DNA of 25,835 bases. Origin: W0P28-013 sp963659365 (lineage in GTDB: Bacteria > Bacteroidota > Bacteroidia > Bacteroidales > Paludibacteraceae). The notes beneath the pieces are model-generated. The model was not told the DNA's origin. It ran no database searches and saw only the letters and a program-made list of their open reading frames with translations. Where the stretch lies: contig CAVKTI010000033.1 in the NCBI GenBank assembly GCA_963659365.1, positions 1-25,835 of the forward strand, given 5' to 3'. Shown piece by piece: positions 24,501 to 25,835 of this stretch. Positions within the stretch are counted from its first letter, which is position 1. Each line of letters starts with the position of its first letter. Both the position numbers and the translations under genes were made by a program.

Positions 24501-25586
24501 TTCCTGCGTATTTTCGAGTGCTTCGGGCAGGTCGCTGAATATGGCGGCCATCTCTTCGGGCGTTTTCAGCCACTCTTGCTTGGTGTAGTGCATGCGGCGC
24601 GCCTCGTCCACCAGCGTGCCAGTCGATACGCAGATAAGGTGGTCGTGCGCCTCGGCGTGTTCCTCTTCCACAAAGTGCGCATCGTTGGTGCAGATTATTT
24701 TCGTGTCGGTTTTTCGTGCCAATTCTATCAGCACGGGATTTACCTCTTTTTGCCGCTGATAGACATTTTGGTCGCCACCGGGTTTGTCGGTTTTGTGGCG
24801 TTGCAGTTCGATGTAGTAGTCGTCGCCAAACACCGATTTGAACCAGCGAATCGAGGCTTCGGCTTCGTCGATTTTGCCCTGCATGATGAGTTGTGGCAGT
24901 TCGCCGCCCAAGCAGGCCGACGACACGATTAGCCCCTCGTGGTACTGTGCCAGCAACTCCTTATCGATGCGCGGGCGGCCATATTTGCCGTCGAGAAAGG
25001 CTTGGCTCACAATTTTGCACAGATTGTGGTAGCCCACTTTGTTTTTGGCCAAAACGATGAGGTGCCAGCCGCTGTAATCGACAATTTGTTCCCGCCCATT
25101 TCCGCCAATCTCTTTCAGTGCGGCATCTTTCAGCAGGCGGCTGCGGCGTGCGCAGTAGGCTTCAACGCCCACAATCGGTTTGAAAGGCACAAACTCGGTC
25201 AGTTTCTGCTCGAGTTTTGGCAGTTCCGCCTCGAGTTTTGGCAGTTCGTCTTCGGCTTTGTGTGCATCGGCAAGGGCTTGCTTCAGTTTTTCGCTGTCGA
25301 AAGCGTCGGTGCAGTTTTTCAACTCCTCTTCGAGCCGCGGAATCTGTTCGATTTGCTCTTTGGCGCGTTTGATGTTCTCTTTGCACTCGTTCAACTTCTT
25401 TTTGGGTGCGCCGTTCACTTTTTTGCTGTAGTCGAGCAGTTCTTTTATGCCGAACATATTGCCGTGGTCGGTCAGTGCCATGGCGTGCATGCCAGTGCGC
25501 ATACATTTATCGACCAAATCGGGAACTTTCGACATGCCATCGAGAATGGAGTAGTGCGAGTGAACATGTAGGTGCGTGAAGTTCAT
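21564..25586 (-). CDS. dnaE: DNA polymerase III alpha subunit, with coiled-coil insert in the PHP domain
   Basis: A 1340-residue replicative polymerase. The PHP domain has intact metal-ligand motifs (HLHVHSHYSILDG, LTDHGN, NDAHFVEEEHAEAHD), so it could bind metal, unlike the degenerate E. coli PHP. The polymerase core has PDIDVDFED and KMDFLGLQTL with the catalytic Asp residues; GPGRGSAAGS and AFNKSHSTCYAWVAYQ are family hallmarks. Helix-hairpin-helix and OB (VVGGIVVGAREG) regions follow. Residues 56-133 are a Lys/Glu-rich coiled-coil insert between HGNMFG and FKPIVG; such inserts are, as I recall, usual in Bacteroidota, and this one holds a 7-residue tandem duplication. ATG 25586 is the only sensible start. 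Confidence 0.97.
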   Translation of the reverse strand: MNFTHLHVHSHYSILDGMSKVPDLVDKCMRTGMHAMALTDHGNMFGIKELLDYSKKVNGAPKKKLNECKENIKRAKEQIEQIPRLEEELKNCTDAFDSEKLKQALADAHKAEDELPKLEAELPKLEQKLTEFVPFKPIVGVEAYCARRSRLLKDAALKEIGGNGREQIVDYSGWHLIVLAKNKVGYHNLCKIVSQAFLDGKYGRPRIDKELLAQYHEGLIVSSACLGGELPQLIMQGKIDEAEASIRWFKSVFGDDYYIELQRHKTDKPGGDQNVYQRQKEVNPVLIELARKTDTKIICTNDAHFVEEEHAEAHDHLICVSTGTLVDEARRMHYTKQEWLKTPEEMAAIFSDLPEALENTQEIVDKVEVYSIDADPIMPKFDIPADFGSEEEYRQKYTEQDLFDEFTRNEKGEVVMSQEKAEEKIHKLGGYDKLYRIKFEADYLAKLAWEGAHQRYGENLTDEQVERITFELHIMKTMGFPGYFLIVRDYIRAAREELGMFVGPGRGSAAGSVVAYCLKITDVDPLKYDLLFERFLNPDRISLPDIDVDFEDTSKIIEWVTQKYGVSQVARIITYGTMAAKSAIADVSRVKSIPLATVAEIKSFIPDKLDDVRDPETGKTFGQLKEAKKIKKVPKSTLANCYKYIDELRTRLHGDNPTISSMLTTASELEDTIRQIGVHACGVIIGADDLTNFAPLATVYDKNLKKDIVVTEYDGHVIESVGLIKMDFLGLQTLTIIKETLNNIRKSQDKEIDIDHIPLDDALTYKMFQEGRTTAVFQFESAGMQKYMKELRPTVFTDLIAMNALYRPGPIENIPSFIARKQGKEPITYDLPCMEKYLKDTYGVTVYQEQVMLLSREIAGFTRGQSDQLRKAMGKKIATLLDELYPKFIEGGKKNGHKASVLNKIWETWLKFAEYAFNKSHSTCYAWVAYQTAYLKTNFPAEFMAANLTVNKDNIKEVTKLMDECKAMRLVVQGPDVNESELHFTVNKKGVIRFGLGGIKGVGEGAVEAIVKERNANGAYRSVFDFVERVNLSACNRKAIESMALAGCFDALGDITREQFFATNTKGEAFIDSLIAYGNRYQQDQAANQNSLFGGLDAVEIAKPAIPQAAPWPPLERLNKEKELVGIYISAHPLDRYKTAIRYGCSHQMVELERLQTEKRNTNFVVGGIVVGAREGTTRNNKPYGVMSVEDYSGINEFALFGDDYVNFSKYMKKDLFVLVRGAVQERTNKWAKPNEQTPAVWETKVTRIELLEDAHDKLIRKVNITLPLAKIDKITVNELTSLFDSTPGTVELGFTVHDDDANFDARLSARKCRIRATDDFFASLEELQNAGRITAFAAH

Positions 25587-25662
25587 TTTGTGTGCCTTTC
25601 GTTTAGTAAGTGGTTGAAAATCAATGTGAAGCAGCGACTTTTTGGCGCGTGCGGTTGGATTG

Positions 25663-25670
25663 TAAAGGTA
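25663..25670 (-). promoter_or_regulatory. Probable -7 box of dnaE
   Basis: TACCTTTACA on the minus strand differs at one position from TAnnTTTG and has the same form as the efp box. It lies 77 bases before the dnaE ATG. A TTTTCG about 20 bases upstream could act as -33. Confidence 0.45.
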
Positions 25671-25739
25671 GCAGATTTTTTGGTGTTGGCGAAAATTTGG
25701 CGCAAAAAGTTACTAACAGACGCCACTTTTTTTTGGGGC

Positions 25740-25777
25740 AGTGCAAACGAAAGAGGCTTGCCGTGCGACAAGCCTCT
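25740..25777 (-). terminator. Intrinsic terminator of tRNA-Lys
   Basis: AGAGGCTTG and CAAGCCTCT pair perfectly over 9 bp (25752-25760 with 25769-25777), loop 8 nt. On the minus strand the hairpin begins four bases after the tRNA and is followed by TTTCGTTT. It separates the tRNA transcript from dnaE. Confidence 0.8.
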
Positions 25778-25781
25778 CTCG

Positions 25782-25835
25782 TGATCTGCCTGGGGCTCGA
25801 ACCCAGGACCCCCACATTAAAAGTGTGATGCTCTA
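25782..25835 (-). tRNA. tRNA-Lys (UUU), 3' part, cut by window edge
   Basis: The minus strand reads from the end of the D-arm through the anticodon arm TCACA-CTTTTAA-TGTGG (anticodon TTT at 25819-25821), a 5-base variable loop, the T-arm CTGGG-TTCGAGC-CCCAG and the 3' acceptor strand GCAGATC with discriminator A at 25782. The CCA is not encoded. The 5' acceptor strand and most of the D-arm lie beyond the window. Confidence 0.92.

Overview
The window looks like a chromosomal segment of a Bacteroidales-type bacterium (phylum Bacteroidota); I cannot name the species. The evidence is the gene content and order: a DUF4494 protein joined to yggS, a long NusB followed by yajC, a YbbR-domain gene and coaE, a glycogen cluster of debranching enzyme, GT4 and GH57, and a Bacteroidota-style EF-P. 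Several gaps also carry -7 boxes of the Bacteroidota form TAnnTTTG. Start codons generally lack Shine-Dalgarno sequences and follow A-rich leaders.

Layout. Bases 1-4253 (+) are the end of a surface-polysaccharide cluster: an AT-rich acetyltransferase gene frameshifted at a run of nine C, a DUF354 glycosyltransferase-like protein, a polysaccharide-deacetylase-like protein and an atypical membrane sugar transferase. The last three are joined by 4-base overlaps. mutS (+) and efp (-) then converge on a terminator. Bases 8006-14009 (-) are a glycogen/alpha-glucan cluster (debranching enzyme, two small AT-rich lipoprotein genes of which one is frameshifted, GT4, GH57). The GH57 protein appears to lack its catalytic acid/base Asp. 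Bases 14495-16573 (-) hold yggS, the DUF4494 gene and a lipoprotein gene. Bases 16821-21504 (+) are housekeeping genes: rsmE, nusB, yajC, ybbR-like, coaE and mtgA. dnaE (-) follows, preceded upstream by a terminator and the 3' part of a tRNA-Lys(UUU) gene cut by the window edge.

The most unusual feature is the non-coding DNA. Nearly every long gap is built from a shared vocabulary of short repeats such as AGTCGCAAG, GAAAGTGT, ATTTCAA, TTTGAAGA, CTAGAAAC, TTCAAC and AACCAATC, plus compact hairpins with mostly 8-bp stems and 3-nt loops. The words show a largely consistent order and orientation relative to the neighbouring genes: purine-rich words after stop codons, hairpins in the middle, G-poor words before start codons. 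Two gaps share a perfect 52-bp inverted repeat, one holds a 96-bp element with 17-bp inverted ends, and one gene's C-terminus is encoded by a repeat. I see no CRISPR array, insertion sequence, phage gene or defence system.
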